NCBI GenBank assembly: GCA_003281645.1
Contig: QCBJ01000007.1
Span: 1 to 64,000, forward strand
DNA from: Prochlorococcus sp. AG-347-G20
GTDB taxonomy: Bacteria; Cyanobacteriota; Cyanobacteriia; PCC-6307; Cyanobiaceae
Length of the DNA stretch: 64,000 nt
Reading direction: 5' to 3'
Each line of letters begins with the position of its first letter. The stretch's first letter is position 1. The notes under the pieces were generated by a model. It saw nothing but the letters and a program-made list of their open reading frames with translations, did no database searches and was not told the DNA's origin. Both the position numbers and the translations under genes were made by a program. Shown here piece by piece: positions 1-10,193 of the stretch.

Positions 1-1656
1 GAGGGCGAACCCGGAGATAGCAAAAAATATACTTACGAAGAACTTCTAAAAGAGGTATGTAAAGCAGCTAATGCATTAAAAGCAATTGGTGTAAAAAAAG
101 GAGATTTGGTTTGTATTTATATGCCGATGATTCCTGAAGCAATGTTTGCGATGTTAGCTTGTGCAAGAATTGGCGCACCTCATTCAGTTGTCTTCGGAGG
201 ATTTTCTTCGGAAGCTTTAAAAGATAGGTTAATCGATGGAAACGCCAGATTTGTTATTACTGCTGATGGTGGCTTTAGAAAAGATAAGGTGATTGAACTT
301 AAGAAAGCAGTTGATGCGGCCATTGAAAGTGGGGCTGATAAAGTTGTTAAAAAAGTAGTTGTTGTTCAACGATCCCAAAAAAATATCTCAATGGTTGATG
401 ATAGAGATTTTTGGTGGCACGAATTATTAAAAGGTCAAAAAGATCATTGTGAACCAGAAATAATGAATAGCGAAGATAGACTTTTTATTCTTTATACTTC
501 AGGCTCTACTGGAAAGCCCAAAGGTGTAGTTCACACTACAGGTGGTTACAATCTTTGGTCCCATTTGACATTTAAATGGATTTTTGACTTAAAAGATAAC
601 GATATTTACTGGTGTACAGCTGATGTTGGTTGGATTACAGGTCATAGTTACATAATTTATGGACCTTTATCTAATGGTGCTACAACCTTAATGTATGAGG
701 GAGTGCCAAGGCCCTCAAATTTGGGGGCCTTTTGGGAAATTGTTCAAAAATATAAGGTTTCTATTTTTTATACTGCACCAACTGCAATAAGAGCATTTAT
801 GAAGTCTGGGCGTCAAATACCTGATAAATATAATTTGGAGAGTCTAAGACTTTTGGGCACAGTTGGAGAACCAATCAACCCTGAAGCATGGATGTGGTAC
901 AAGGATGTTATTGGTAGAGATAAGTGCCCTATTGTTGATACTTGGTGGCAAACAGAGACTGGTGGTGTGATGATAAGTCCCTTGCCTGGAGTCGTTGCTA
1001 CAAAGCCAGGTTCAGCTACTTTTCCTCTGCCAGGAATCGAAGTTGAAATTGTCGATAAGAATGGATATAAGGTTCAGGAGAACGAAGGTGGCTATTTAAT
1101 TATTAAGAAACCTTGGCCAGGAATGATGAGAACAATTCACGGAAACTCAGAGAGATATTTGGAGAGTTATTGGGAATATATTTCCTTTAAAGGAGAAAAA
1201 AATGTCTATTTTGCTGGAGACGGAGCACGCATTGATGAAGATGGATATATATGGATTATGGGAAGAGTTGATGATGTCATAAGTGTTTCAGGACATCGGT
1301 TAGGAACAATGGAAATAGAATCTGCTTTGGTAAGTCATAAATCAGTTGCAGAGTCTGCAGTCGTTGGCAAAAAAGATGATTTAAAAGGTGAAGTTATAGT
1401 TGCTTTTGTATCTCTAGAGAAAGACGTGAACGGTTCTTCAGAATTAATAGAGGATCTAAAGAAACATGTTATTAATGAAATTGGAATTATCGCAAAGCCT
1501 GAAAAAATTATAATTTCTGACTCTCTTCCTAAAACACGTAGTGGAAAAATTATGAGGCGAATTTTAAGATCTTTGGCTGCTGGAGAACAAATTAGCGGTG
1601 ATATAAGCACTCTTGAAGACAGTTCTGTTTTGGAAAAGCTGAAAGAATTATCTTAA
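1..1656 (+). CDS. acs: Acetyl-CoA synthetase (5' end outside window)
   Basis: AMP-forming acetyl-CoA synthetase, which activates acetate to acetyl-CoA through acetyl-AMP. The frame is open from base 1, so the gene begins upstream; 551 codons are present against about 650 in the family. The adenylate-forming P-loop [11 protein letters not shown] lies at 493-525, [10 protein letters not shown] follows near 940, and the C-terminal [11 protein letters not shown] at 1528-1560 contains the lysine that is acetylated in the family. Internal ATGs such as 106 are not the true start. The stop overlaps the convergent DUF1350 gene by four bases. Confidence 0.95.
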   Translation, partial: EGEPGDSKKYTYEELLKEVCKAANALKAIGVKKGDLVCIYMPMIPEAMFAMLACARIGAPHSVVFGGFSSEALKDRLIDGNARFVITADGGFRKDKVIELKKAVDAAIESGADKVVKKVVVVQRSQKNISMVDDRDFWWHELLKGQKDHCEPEIMNSEDRLFILYTSGSTGKPKGVVHTTGGYNLWSHLTFKWIFDLKDNDIYWCTADVGWITGHSYIIYGPLSNGATTLMYEGVPRPSNLGAFWEIVQKYKVSIFYTAPTAIRAFMKSGRQIPDKYNLESLRLLGTVGEPINPEAWMWYKDVIGRDKCPIVDTWWQTETGGVMISPLPGVVATKPGSATFPLPGIEVEIVDKNGYKVQENEGGYLIIKKPWPGMMRTIHGNSERYLESYWEYISFKGEKNVYFAGDGARIDEDGYIWIMGRVDDVISVSGHRLGTMEIESALVSHKSVAESAVVGKKDDLKGEVIVAFVSLEKDVNGSSELIEDLKKHVINEIGIIAKPEKIIISDSLPKTRSGKIMRRILRSLAAGEQISGDISTLEDSSVLEKLKELS

Positions 1657-2375
1657 TCAGACTCGTCAATTAAATTGGAAATTTTTTTTATAGTATTTCT
1701 TTTGAATTCATCATCGGCCCAGTCTCCCAAAAAATTTTCTCTTAGTCCTGCGCTTGCAATTATGGTGTGTGTCCCTTTTAACATTACTCCTTTAGAATTA
1801 TCTTCTTTTCTTGCTTTCAGACAAGAAAATAATTTATCTGTTTGATCTAATTCGTCTGAGTTAAATTTTATTAGGAAGTTATTTTTTTGATTATATGTTT
1901 TTTCAATTAATCGCAAAGTTCTTTCGGGGCTTGGGCTGAATTCACTGTTGAATTCTAATTTTTGAGAAATTTGTTTCAATAATGGAATAGATTTGTTTGC
2001 ACTGAAGTTATTAAAACTTATTGATATGAATTTTTCGCAATTTCTTCCACCATCAGGAGAAATCAGATGAAGTTTGCAGCCTAGGCTATGACCAATTCTT
2101 ATTGAAGGAATTGATGCTCCTATTCTCTTGGATAAAGATATTCGGCAATTCTTGAAATCCCTCCATGCTTTAATAGCAAGTTGTTGGTGGTCGAATTGTG
2201 GAGTGTATTTATATGCATGTACTGCATAGTTTTTATTAATTAAACTCTCTATGAATCTTCTATAAGTTAAATCTGGTTTAGAAGCTAGATAACTTCCTCC
2301 AATAAATTCCACAATTTTTTTAGGATTTGAAGGCCAATAACAATAATTATTAAATTGATATTTAGTAAAAGCCAT
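1653..2375 (-). CDS. DUF1350 family protein, alpha/beta-hydrolase-like
   Basis: A 240-residue protein of the cyanobacterial/plastid DUF1350 family, whose function is not established. The segment GHSLGCKLH near residue 95 has the form of a hydrolase nucleophile elbow (GxSxG), preceded by a hydrophobic strand. The N-terminal stretch around [18 protein letters not shown] is typical of the family. It converges on acs with a four-base overlap and is transcribed away from the exonuclease gene. No signal peptide is seen, so it is likely cytosolic. Confidence 0.75.
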   Translation of the reverse strand: MAFTKYQFNNYCYWPSNPKKIVEFIGGSYLASKPDLTYRRFIESLINKNYAVHAYKYTPQFDHQQLAIKAWRDFKNCRISLSKRIGASIPSIRIGHSLGCKLHLISPDGGRNCEKFISISFNNFSANKSIPLLKQISQKLEFNSEFSPSPERTLRLIEKTYNQKNNFLIKFNSDELDQTDKLFSCLKARKEDNSKGVMLKGTHTIIASAGLRENFLGDWADDEFKRNTIKKISNLIDESD

Positions 2376-2490
2376 CTTTCATAAACTAAAAATGTTTAAA
2401 AATTATTTCTAATAATGTTTCTTAATTTATATTAATTTAAGAGAAATTTTTTTGAAATGCGTCAAGATAAATAAAACTGTTTTCAGCTAA

Positions 2491-3270
2491 TTGGATCTAT
2501 CTAACAAAAAAGAATTAAATCAATTGGATATTCTTCAGGATCAAGTTATCAGTTATCCCTCTGAAGAGAGTGTTGCTAATCAAAATAAAAAAATAAAAAA
2601 AATTTTAATTCTTGATACTGAAACAACTGGTTTAGACGAAAACAAAGATGAAGTGATAGAGATAGGCTGTATTTTGTTTGATGTATCTTATAAGTGCGTG
2701 CTTTCACAAGTTTCATTTTTATTCCCAGTTAATAATAATGAAGCCGAACATGTTAATGGTATATCTGCTGAAGTAACTAATATCTCTCAACCATGGAAAG
2801 ATGGATTGAATTTCTTTCTTAAACTGGTTGATTGTTCGGATTTCATTGTTGCGCATAATGTTGAGTTTGATAAGAAATGGTTTGGGAAAGGAAGATTACC
2901 TAAACTTAATAAAAAATGGATATGCAGTTTGGAGGATATTAATTGGTCTTTTCAAAAATCACTAAAAAATAGACCCTCAGTAACTGATCTAGCTTTATCT
3001 TTTTCAATACCTGTTTGGAATTTACATAGAGCCTTATCTGATTGCTTTTATATATCTGAGGTCTTCAAAAAATGCGATAATTTAGAGGAACTTTTACTTA
3101 AAGCAACCGAACCGAGGTTTTTATACAAGGCACTGGTTAGTTATGAAGATAGGTCTTTAGCTAAAAATGCTGGATTCAGATGGAATAGTCCTGTGCAAGG
3201 AGCTTGGTCAAGAAAATTAACTATTGAGGAGGCAAAAAATCTCGATTTTAGAGTAGAAATTTTGAATTAA
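2491..3270 (+). CDS. DnaQ-like 3'-5' exonuclease (DEDDh)
   Basis: A 259-residue exonuclease of the DnaQ/RNase T superfamily. The metal-binding residues are visible: DTETTGLD (ExoI, about residue 42), AHNVEFD (ExoII) and HRALSD (ExoIII with the His of the DEDDh subtype). About 60 C-terminal residues follow the domain and contain YEDRSLAKNAGFRW, a small module also found on other bacterial exonucleases. The only upstream start is TTG directly after an in-frame stop. Its substrate could be proofreading, repair or RNA; the sequence does not decide. Confidence 0.8.
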   Translation: MDLSNKKELNQLDILQDQVISYPSEESVANQNKKIKKILILDTETTGLDENKDEVIEIGCILFDVSYKCVLSQVSFLFPVNNNEAEHVNGISAEVTNISQPWKDGLNFFLKLVDCSDFIVAHNVEFDKKWFGKGRLPKLNKKWICSLEDINWSFQKSLKNRPSVTDLALSFSIPVWNLHRALSDCFYISEVFKKCDNLEELLLKATEPRFLYKALVSYEDRSLAKNAGFRWNSPVQGAWSRKLTIEEAKNLDFRVEILN

Positions 3271-3298
3271 TATTCAAAAATTGTTTACTAGAAAATAT

Positions 3299-3721
3299 TT
3301 AGTTCATCTTACAGGGCATCCATAGATTGCCCATTTTATGCGCTCCAATACATCCGTATTTTGAGGCAGCCTTTTCGGCTTCTTGTTTAGTTTTAAATAA
3401 ATCAGAAATCGTATTTTCTTTGTTTGAATTTTGAATTTGTTTGGAATGGTTATGATGATTGTTTTGAGAATTAGGTGAATACTCCCATATTCCCATTGTT
3501 GTCACACCGGCAGAAATAATTCCCATCCCAACTACTGATAAATTGACTATTCCCATTGCTACTGCACCAAAAGAAAAAACTCCCATTGGGACTATGCCAA
3601 TACTTATTACTCCCATTGGCACTATTCCTATTGAAACTATACCAAGAGGTGCTATTCCAAAAGCAATTTTTTTTGGTTTTGTACCGCAATGCTGATTCTC
3701 TTTGTTTTTATTTATTTCCAA
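3299..3721 (-). CDS. DUF3721-domain protein with ten-residue Gly/Met repeats
   Basis: A 140-residue protein in two parts. Residues about 22-80 are a hydrophobic tandem array with period ten (for example IVPMGVISIG, IVPMGVFSFG, VVGMGIISAG), five and a half copies. This is followed by a His/Asn/Gln-rich linker and a C-terminal DUF3721-like motif ending GAHKMGNLWMPC. The array could be membrane-embedded or a beta-solenoid; there is no clear signal peptide. Function is unknown. It lies alone between the exonuclease and hisS, on the opposite strand. Confidence 0.6.
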   Translation of the reverse strand: MEINKNKENQHCGTKPKKIAFGIAPLGIVSIGIVPMGVISIGIVPMGVFSFGAVAMGIVNLSVVGMGIISAGVTTMGIWEYSPNSQNNHHNHSKQIQNSNKENTISDLFKTKQEAEKAASKYGCIGAHKMGNLWMPCKMN

Positions 3722-3819
3722 TAGTTTTTCTAAATGTTAAATTAAAATTGTCTCACAGAACAACCAATCAAAGATTAATTTCTATTTGAATTAAAAATTT
3801 TGAATTATTTTTTAGAACT

Positions 3820-5103
3820 TTGAATAACTTAAAAAATCTTAGAGGAACAGTCGACCTTTTGCCTGATCAAATAATAAAATGGCAAAACGTTGAGAAAATT
3901 TTAGTAGAGCAACTTGAAAGAGCATCTATCAAAGAAATAAGAACACCAATATTGGAAATGACCGAATTATTTATAAGAGGAATTGGTGAAGGAACAGATG
4001 TCGTCAGTAAGGAAATGTATACATTTCTTGATAGGGGGGAGAGATCTTGCACTCTTAGACCTGAAGGAACCGCATCTGTTGCAAGAGCATTAATACAAAA
4101 TGGAATATTGTCTAATCATCCTCAACAAAAACTTTGGTACATGGGGCCTATGTTTCGATACGAAAGACCTCAAGCAGGCAGACAAAGACAGTTTCATCAG
4201 TTAGGCGTTGAGTTTATAGGGCATGATTCAGTTAGAAGTGATGTTGAAATTATTTCTTTAGCTTGGGATATCTTAGGAAAATTAGGAATAAAAGATCTCA
4301 ATCTAGAAATAAATACTTTAGGTGATAAAAATGACAGGTCAAATTTTCAAAAATCCTTTTTAAAATGGCTAGAAATAAATAAAGATATTCTAGATTTAGA
4401 TTCTCAGAACAGGATTACTAAAAACCCTTTGAGGATTTTGGACTCAAAGAATATTCAAACAAAAAAAGCTCTTGAAAATGCACCAAGATTATTTAATTTT
4501 TTATCTGAAAAAAGTCATAACAGATTTTCAGACTTAAAAAAACAATTGGAGATTTTAAAAATACCTTACGTGGAAAATTTTAATTTAGTTAGAGGTTTAG
4601 ATTATTACACCCATACTGCTTTTGAAATCACTAGTGGCGCATTAGGTTCCCAAGCTACAGTTTGCGGTGGAGGAAGATACGATGATTTAATAAAACAAAT
4701 GGGAGGGTCAAATACCCCGGCAATTGGATTTGCTATTGGTCTAGAAAGATTAATTCTACTAGCAGGAAAAGATCTTGAAGTTCCAAGAAATACTGATATT
4801 TATATTATTAATCAAGGCTTAGTTGCTGAATCATTAGCTTTGGATTTATCTAGAAAATTAAGAAATTATGATTTGATAGTTGAGTTGGATTTAAGTGGAG
4901 CCTCATTTTCTAAACAATTTAAAAAGGCAAATAAACTAAAATCTAAAAGTATTATTGTAATTGGTGATGATGAGGCAGTTAAAGGTGAATTTATTATAAG
5001 GCTCTTTGATCAATCAGGTATTGGGAATCAAGAAGAGGTTATATCATTTGAGAATGATATTGAATTGGAAAAATGGATAAATAACAATTTACTTGCAAAG
5101 TGA
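3820..5103 (+). CDS. hisS: Histidyl-tRNA synthetase
   Basis: Class II aminoacyl-tRNA synthetase charging tRNA-His, full length at 427 residues. Motif 2 (FRYERPQAGRQRQFHQLG, near residue 110), the histidine A motif LVRGLDYYTHTAFE (near 258) and motif 3 (AIGFAIGLERL, near 305) are clear, and the C-terminal anticodon-binding domain is present. Translation starts at TTG, the first start after the upstream stops. The stop TGA shares its A with the ATG of the next gene, which suggests translational coupling. Confidence 0.96.
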   Translation: MNNLKNLRGTVDLLPDQIIKWQNVEKILVEQLERASIKEIRTPILEMTELFIRGIGEGTDVVSKEMYTFLDRGERSCTLRPEGTASVARALIQNGILSNHPQQKLWYMGPMFRYERPQAGRQRQFHQLGVEFIGHDSVRSDVEIISLAWDILGKLGIKDLNLEINTLGDKNDRSNFQKSFLKWLEINKDILDLDSQNRITKNPLRILDSKNIQTKKALENAPRLFNFLSEKSHNRFSDLKKQLEILKIPYVENFNLVRGLDYYTHTAFEITSGALGSQATVCGGGRYDDLIKQMGGSNTPAIGFAIGLERLILLAGKDLEVPRNTDIYIINQGLVAESLALDLSRKLRNYDLIVELDLSGASFSKQFKKANKLKSKSIIVIGDDEAVKGEFIIRLFDQSGIGNQEEVISFENDIELEKWINNNLLAK

Positions 5104-5393
5104 TGCTCTTACAGTTTGTGATAATTTTTCTTTTTATATTTATTTTCTTTTATTTAAGGAATTTTCTTCGATTAAATAGAAAACAAAAAGTTTTGAAGGC
5201 TAAAAAATTAATAACTTTTAATAAAAAGAATCTTAATAACTGGATGAATTTAACTAAAAAAGAAAGATATAACTTATCTAAACAAGATTCTGTTAACTAT
5301 ATGGATAGAAGAAAACTTTTATTAGACGAAATTAGAACTGAATATAAGAAAATATCTAGAAAAAATTCTGAGCGGAATATTAAGAAAAAATAA
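5103..5393 (+). CDS. Small one-helix membrane protein
   Basis: About 96 residues: a single N-terminal transmembrane helix (roughly residues 3-19, rich in Phe/Ile) followed by a strongly basic cytosolic tail with KKERYNLSKQ. The ATG at 5103 overlaps the hisS stop; a GTG at 5100 is the alternative. The gap to the next gene is two bases, so it probably belongs to a hisS operon. It resembles short picocyanobacterial hypothetical proteins; I do not recognise a function. Confidence 0.6.
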   Translation: MLLQFVIIFLFIFIFFYLRNFLRLNRKQKVLKAKKLITFNKKNLNNWMNLTKKERYNLSKQDSVNYMDRRKLLLDEIRTEYKKISRKNSERNIKKK

Positions 5394-5395
5394 TT

Positions 5396-5692
5396 ATGGA
5401 AAATTACTGGACTTCGAATAAAACCATAAATGGATTGAGACATTTTGTTTTAGTAAATGAGACTAAAGAAAATGGAAATATTAGTTTTTTAATGGTTTCT
5501 GTCCTTGATTCTCAAATTAACTTAACAACTACATACGAAGAATTAATAAATAGTGGAAATTGGCACAAGGGTTGGATCAATCTTTCAAAGCATCAATCTA
5601 TAACAGAAGAATACGTTAACTTTAAGTCCATCAATAAAGAGGGTATTGATGAGATATTCATTAATGAAGATTCTCTATTTAATATTTCTTAA
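5396..5692 (+). CDS. Trp-rich small protein, TIGR02450/DUF2389-like
   Basis: A 98-residue protein with the spaced pattern of the TIGR02450 Trp-rich family: W-T-S near the start, G-x-RHFV, VLDS, EEL and W-x-x-GW near residues 53-58. Function of the family is unknown; it occurs in cyanobacteria and some proteobacteria. It follows the small membrane protein by two bases and ends the presumed hisS transcript. There is no signal peptide or membrane segment. Confidence 0.65.
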   Translation: MENYWTSNKTINGLRHFVLVNETKENGNISFLMVSVLDSQINLTTTYEELINSGNWHKGWINLSKHQSITEEYVNFKSINKEGIDEIFINEDSLFNIS

Positions 5693-5829
5693 TTTGAAAT
5701 AAATCTTTCAAATCTCTCTCTAATTGTAAATACTAGGTTTTTTGTTACTTAATAATTATTTAAAAGTTTTACCCCTTTCAAAAAAATAAAATTAACGTTA
5801 TCAAGGATTAATAATATTTACTTAATTCA

Positions 5830-6069
5830 ATGTTAGGGGATAGGGATATGTGGAGCTCGTCTGAGTTGACCGCGGAAAAACTAGGAATAACTGAAATTAA
5901 ACTTTCTTTTTTACGTGAAAATGGAATACTTAAGCCAGGGATTCATTGGAAAAGCTCTCCACTCGGTCAGAAAAAACCTTGGAAACCTAGAGCCCTTTAC
6001 AATATAAAAATGTGCAGACAAATAATTAATAAATTTTATTCTGAAGAAAACTTTAATATCGCAGCCTAA
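5830..6069 (+). CDS. Small putative DNA-binding protein
   Basis: A 79-residue protein. SSELTAEKLGITEIKLSFLRENGILKPGIHW looks like a MerR- or excisionase-type helix-turn-helix (residues about 9-38), followed by Trp-rich residues and ALYNIKMCRQII. I do not recognise a named family. It stands alone upstream of the pcbA region. A role in transcription is inferred from the HTH-like pattern only. Confidence 0.5.
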   Translation: MLGDRDMWSSSELTAEKLGITEIKLSFLRENGILKPGIHWKSSPLGQKKPWKPRALYNIKMCRQIINKFYSEENFNIAA

Positions 6070-6117
6070 AGACTAAATATATTTTTTTGATTAATTTGAA
6101 AAAAATATTTAAAATTT

Positions 6118-6294
6118 TTATTCAATTAGATTCTCATCCTTACACTCAATTAGAGTGTTTTGCAAAGTTGGATATAAGTTAATCATATTAATATATTGTT
6201 TTGATTTTCTGTATGATTTTGCAGCCTTTTTGTAATGAACTTCCGATTTCATTTCTAGTGAAAATTTTCTAGAAGACTTTTGAGAAGTAGTCAT
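6118..6294 (-). CDS. Possible 58-residue basic protein
   Basis: An open frame from ATG at 6294 to TAA at 6118, running away from pcbA. The product is rich in Ser, Lys and Tyr (starts MTTSQKSSRKFS, ends CKDENLIE) with a mid-region HYKKAAKSYRKSKQY. It resembles no family I know. Its favour is an unbroken frame in a very AT-rich spacer with a basic, coding-like composition; the length is within what can arise by chance. Confidence 0.35.
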   Translation of the reverse strand: MTTSQKSSRKFSLEMKSEVHYKKAAKSYRKSKQYINMINLYPTLQNTLIECKDENLIE

Positions 6295-6623
6295 AATATT
6301 AGATGTCTTATTCCATATTTAATAATTGTTTAAGAATGAGGCAATAAACAGGATGGTTTAATGAAACAAAACATCGTTAAATGTCAGCAAAATGAAATTT
6401 TTTAAACTTATTTGAATTGAAAATACTGGTTTATTTTATGAAACTTATATCTCTGAGAAAAGTTTTTCTTCATTAAATCTACCTTCTATGCTCTTGGATT
6501 TCTTTATGAAGATTTTTTGTTTAGTGATAGCTAGGATTACTAACCTTTACAATTTTGTTATGAATTCAACTGTTTGGTGAAATATAAAGTATTCTCAAAA
6601 CGTTTAAGCTAATCAATTCCTAA
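6295..6623 (+). promoter_or_regulatory. pcbA upstream region
   Basis: About 330 bases without a gene, ending at the pcbA start. A -10-like TATAAA at 6583-6588 would give a short leader, but there is no convincing -35 at the usual distance, which is common in Prochlorococcus. No hairpin strong enough to call a riboswitch was seen. Confidence 0.35.
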
Positions 6624-7682
6624 ATGCAAACCTATGGTAATCCAGATACCACCTATGGATGGTGGGCTGGTAATTCAGGTGTAGCAAATCGCTCAGGAAA
6701 ATTCATTGCTGCTCATGTAGCTCATGCAGGATTAATCGTTTTCTGGGCCGGTGCTTTCACCCTTTTCGAACTTTCACGATTTGACCCAAGTGTTCCAATG
6801 GGACACCAACCTCTTATCGCACTTCCTCATTTGGCGACCCTAGGAATTGGGTTTGATGCTGATGGAGTAATGATGGGAGATACAAAGCCTGTCCTCGCGA
6901 TAGCAATTGTTCACTTAGTTTCCTCTATGGTCTTAGCAGCTGGAGGACTTTTACATTCTCTTCTTCTTCCCGGAAATTTAGAAGATTCTGAAGTCGCAAG
7001 AGCAAGAAAATTCAATATCGAATGGGATAATCCTGATAAATTGACATTTATTCTTGGTCACCATTTAATTATTCTTGGATTTGCAGTTATTCTTCTAGTT
7101 GAATGGGCTCGAGTTCACGGGGTTTATGACCCAGCAATTGGAGCAGTAAGGCAAGTTGAGTATGATTTAAATCTAGCCGAGATTTGGAATCACCAGACAG
7201 ATTTCCTTCTTATTGATGATTTAGAGGATGTGATGGGAGGCCATGCTTTCTTAGCATTTGTTTTAATAACAGGTGGCTCCTGGCATATTGCAACCAAGCA
7301 AGTTGGTGAATATACCAAATTCAAAGGTAAGGGTCTTTTATCTGCAGAAGCTGTACTTTCATGGTCCTTGGCAGGTATAGGTTGGATGGCAATTATTGCT
7401 GCTTTCTGGAGTGCATCTAATACAACTGTTTATCCAGTTGAGTTTTTTGGTGAACCACTTGAATTAAAGTTTAGTATTTCTCCTTATTGGGTTGATACTG
7501 TTGACCTCCCTGATGGTACTTATACCTCAAGAGCTTGGTTAGCTAATGTTCACTACTACTTTGGATTTTTCTTTATTCAAGGTCACCTATGGCACGCTTT
7601 AAGAGCTTTAGGCTTTGACTTTAAGAGAGTTACAAATGCTATTAGTAATATTGATAGCGCAACAGTTACACTTAAGGATTAA
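6624..7682 (+). CDS. pcbA: Divinyl chlorophyll a/b-binding antenna protein Pcb
   Basis: A 352-residue, six-helix thylakoid protein of the CP43/IsiA/Pcb family, the main light-harvesting antenna of Prochlorococcus. The start [17 protein letters not shown] is diagnostic. Chlorophyll-ligand histidines are seen in the helices ([57 protein letters not shown]). The length lacks the large lumenal loop of CP43. It is monocistronic, followed by a strong terminator at 7707, and its base use is less AT-biased than its neighbours, as expected of a highly expressed gene. Confidence 0.95.
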   Translation: MQTYGNPDTTYGWWAGNSGVANRSGKFIAAHVAHAGLIVFWAGAFTLFELSRFDPSVPMGHQPLIALPHLATLGIGFDADGVMMGDTKPVLAIAIVHLVSSMVLAAGGLLHSLLLPGNLEDSEVARARKFNIEWDNPDKLTFILGHHLIILGFAVILLVEWARVHGVYDPAIGAVRQVEYDLNLAEIWNHQTDFLLIDDLEDVMGGHAFLAFVLITGGSWHIATKQVGEYTKFKGKGLLSAEAVLSWSLAGIGWMAIIAAFWSASNTTVYPVEFFGEPLELKFSISPYWVDTVDLPDGTYTSRAWLANVHYYFGFFFIQGHLWHALRALGFDFKRVTNAISNIDSATVTLKD

Positions 7683-7706
7683 TTCCTAAATTTCTTTTTT
7701 AATATC

Positions 7707-7736
7707 AAAAGGCTCCTCTAACCGGAGCCTTTTTTA
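7707..7736 (+). terminator. Rho-independent terminator of pcbA
   Basis: Inverted repeat GGCTCC/GGAGCC (7711-7716 and 7724-7729) with flanking A and T runs that extend the stem, followed by T6. It lies 25 bases after the pcbA stop. Confidence 0.88.
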
Positions 7737-7775
7737 TTTGAAAAATTTTGTTTATTAATTTAGATTTATTAGTAT

Positions 7776-9164
7776 ATGTTTCTGAAGTCATTGAATATTA
7801 TTTCTCTACAGGATAAAAATATTTTTTCAAATTCTATATATATAAGTTTTTTGGGATTTTTAATTATAATTTTTTTCTTGATTTTTGGGAGGAGATTAAA
7901 ACTGGCTGTTCAGCTCGAGAGATTTGGACTGCCAATAGCAGTAATATCAGGAATTTTAGGCATATCTATAGGTCCATTTGGAGCGATACACTTCTTGCCC
8001 AAAGAAACAATTAATGTTTGGAGTAATTTTCCTACTCCTCTTTTATCATTAGTCTTCGCAACTTTAATGATGGGCAGACCTATCCCAAATATAAGTGGTT
8101 TAGTTAAACCTATTTTTAATCAATTTTTACTTGCTCTTTCCCTAGGTTTCGGACAATTTTTTGTTGGTGGTTTAGTTGTTAAATATTTTTTGCCCCCAAC
8201 TATGGATACTAATCCTCTAATGGGATGTTTGATCGAGGTTGGTTTTGAGGGGGGGCATGGAGCGGCATCAATCATCGGAGAGAGTTTTAATAGATTAGGT
8301 TTCCCAAATGGTTTAGATCTCGGTCTGGCTATGGCAACAATGGGTCTTTTATCATCTTCATTATTGGGCAGCATTTTTATTTTCCTTGGAAGGACTTTTG
8401 GTATTTCAGATACGGAGGAAATTTCCGAAAAAAAAGATAATCAAAAAGAAAATACAAAGATTGGAATTTTTGCGGATTTAAGAATTTTGATAATAAATCT
8501 TGGATTCTCTGGTTTGGCAATTTCTTTTGGTGTTTTATTACTTAAATTTTTAAAATATATCTCAAATCCTTTTGGTGACTTTTCTAGAGAAATTATTTTT
8601 TCGCTTCCAGTATTCCCCTTTATTCTAATAGGTTCGCTCTTTATTAGATATATTTTAGAGAAAACCAAAAATACAGAATTTATTTCAAATATTTTGCAAA
8701 GAGAGATTGGGATTTTATCTACTGATCTATTGATTTTTTCGGCTATGGCAAGCTTAGATATTTCTATTGTTTTTGAAAATTGGAAAATAATCTTAGTTTT
8801 TACTATTTTTGGGTTACTTTGGAATTTAATTTGTATTGCTTATTTTGCATACTTTATATTTGATGATTACTGGTTTGAAAAAAGTTTGATAGAGTTTGGA
8901 AACTCTACAGGTGTAGTTGCTTCAGGATTACTTCTCTTAAGGCTTGCAGATCCCAAAAATATTTCTAGAACTCTCCCAATTTTTACATCAAAACAGCTAT
9001 TCGCACAATTAGTTCTATCAGGGGGATTTTTCACAGTTTTGGCCCCTTTGATGATTGCAAAAATTGGAATAGATTATTGGACAGAAATTTGTGCTGTAAT
9101 TACATTTGTAATTCTTCTTATTGCATATATTTTTAATAAAGGAGAATTGAAAAAATCTCTTTAA
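7776..9164 (+). CDS. gltS: Sodium/glutamate symporter (GltS family)
   Basis: A 462-residue inner-membrane transporter with about ten to twelve hydrophobic segments. The signature GFEGGHGAA (near residue 160) in a re-entrant loop and FGNSTGVVASGLLLLR (near 370) in the second half are the two pseudo-symmetric motifs of GltS carriers. The family takes up glutamate with sodium. A charged cytosolic loop (about 213-230) divides the halves. It follows the pcbA terminator, so it needs its own promoter. Confidence 0.85.
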   Translation: MFLKSLNIISLQDKNIFSNSIYISFLGFLIIIFFLIFGRRLKLAVQLERFGLPIAVISGILGISIGPFGAIHFLPKETINVWSNFPTPLLSLVFATLMMGRPIPNISGLVKPIFNQFLLALSLGFGQFFVGGLVVKYFLPPTMDTNPLMGCLIEVGFEGGHGAASIIGESFNRLGFPNGLDLGLAMATMGLLSSSLLGSIFIFLGRTFGISDTEEISEKKDNQKENTKIGIFADLRILIINLGFSGLAISFGVLLLKFLKYISNPFGDFSREIIFSLPVFPFILIGSLFIRYILEKTKNTEFISNILQREIGILSTDLLIFSAMASLDISIVFENWKIILVFTIFGLLWNLICIAYFAYFIFDDYWFEKSLIEFGNSTGVVASGLLLLRLADPKNISRTLPIFTSKQLFAQLVLSGGFFTVLAPLMIAKIGIDYWTEICAVITFVILLIAYIFNKGELKKSL

Positions 9165-9205
9165 TAACTCTAGAATATTCTTATAATAATTTTTTTATTT
9201 TTTAA

Positions 9206-9463
9206 ATGTCATTTGCTTCCTACGATATTCCGCCTCAAGAAAATAAAGGGAAGTGGTTTAGGAGTCATTTACTTGGGAGGGAAATCGAACTCGGTGAATT
9301 ATATAGTCTTGGTTCAAATGATTTGGATTTGCTTATGGCTGAGACTGCTGAAATAAGAAGCGACCTGGATTTTAAAGAAAAGAATATTGGTAAATTTAGA
9401 ACTGCAGGATATTTTTTGGAGTTAGCACGGATAATTGAGAAAAGGAAGTTATTAGAAAGCTAA
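9206..9463 (+). CDS. Conserved hypothetical protein
   Basis: An 85-residue soluble protein beginning MSFASYDIPPQENKGKWF and containing LGREIELGELYSLGSNDLDLLMAE, with an acidic helical C-terminus. I recognise it only as a type of small cyanobacterial hypothetical protein. It is 41 bases after gltS, same strand, and overlaps the convergent GST gene by four bases. Confidence 0.6.
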   Translation: MSFASYDIPPQENKGKWFRSHLLGREIELGELYSLGSNDLDLLMAETAEIRSDLDFKEKNIGKFRTAGYFLELARIIEKRKLLES

Positions 9464-10119
9464 TTTGAAGGAAAATAATTCTTTCTAGAATTTGGTTCCC
9501 ATAATTCGTACTTATTCATTAAGGATTTAAATTTTCCATTATTTTCAAAAGAATCCAGCCAGTTTTTTATTGAGGGTTCGAAATAATCTGTCCTTTTTTG
9601 ACTTTCACAAGCGATTCTAAATTGTCTTATAAAAGGCCAAATAGACCAATCAGCGATTGTGGGGCTATCTCCAAAAAAGTATTTGTTTTCTGCCAGTAGT
9701 TCGTTACACCTCTTGATGAATTTAATCGCATTTGTGAAATGAAATTCTTCATTAATATCGTTATATCTTGTCGAATATTTAAATCGATCTAAGTGATATT
9801 TGAATTCGTTATCGTTTTCATTAATTATTTCAAAAATGTCTTTCTTTTTATTATCAGGTAAATAAATTAATTTAATGTTTCCCCTTTTTGATTCTGAGAG
9901 TGCCCATAGGATTATTTCAAGACTTTCTTCAATAACTTCACTATCTTTTTTAATAAGTATTGGAACGGTTTTTGTCTTTGATTTATTAAGAAAATCAAGA
10001 GGTTTATTTTTTAAATCAATTTCTCTTATCTCTACTTTAATTTCACAAATTAATAGAGCCCATCGAGCACGAATTGCATATGGACATCTTCGAAATGAAT
10101 ATAAAATATCGTTTGTCAT
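9460..10119 (-). CDS. Glutathione S-transferase family protein
   Basis: A 219-residue protein with an N-terminal thioredoxin fold (RRCPYAIRARWALL, residues 10-23; TVPILI with the cis-Pro; EESLEIILW) and a C-terminal helical domain with TIADWSIWPFIRQFR. The CPYA motif resembles glutaredoxin-like or omega-type GSTs, so thiol transfer or dehydroascorbate reduction is possible. It overlaps its convergent neighbour by four bases. Confidence 0.8.
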   Translation of the reverse strand: MTNDILYSFRRCPYAIRARWALLICEIKVEIREIDLKNKPLDFLNKSKTKTVPILIKKDSEVIEESLEIILWALSESKRGNIKLIYLPDNKKKDIFEIINENDNEFKYHLDRFKYSTRYNDINEEFHFTNAIKFIKRCNELLAENKYFFGDSPTIADWSIWPFIRQFRIACESQKRTDYFEPSIKNWLDSFENNGKFKSLMNKYELWEPNSRKNYFPSN

Positions 10120-10193
10120 TTTGTAAAAACTTTTAATTTCTCTGATTCTTTTAGTATTATCTAAATAGGAATAGTATCAATTTTACAACGCAA

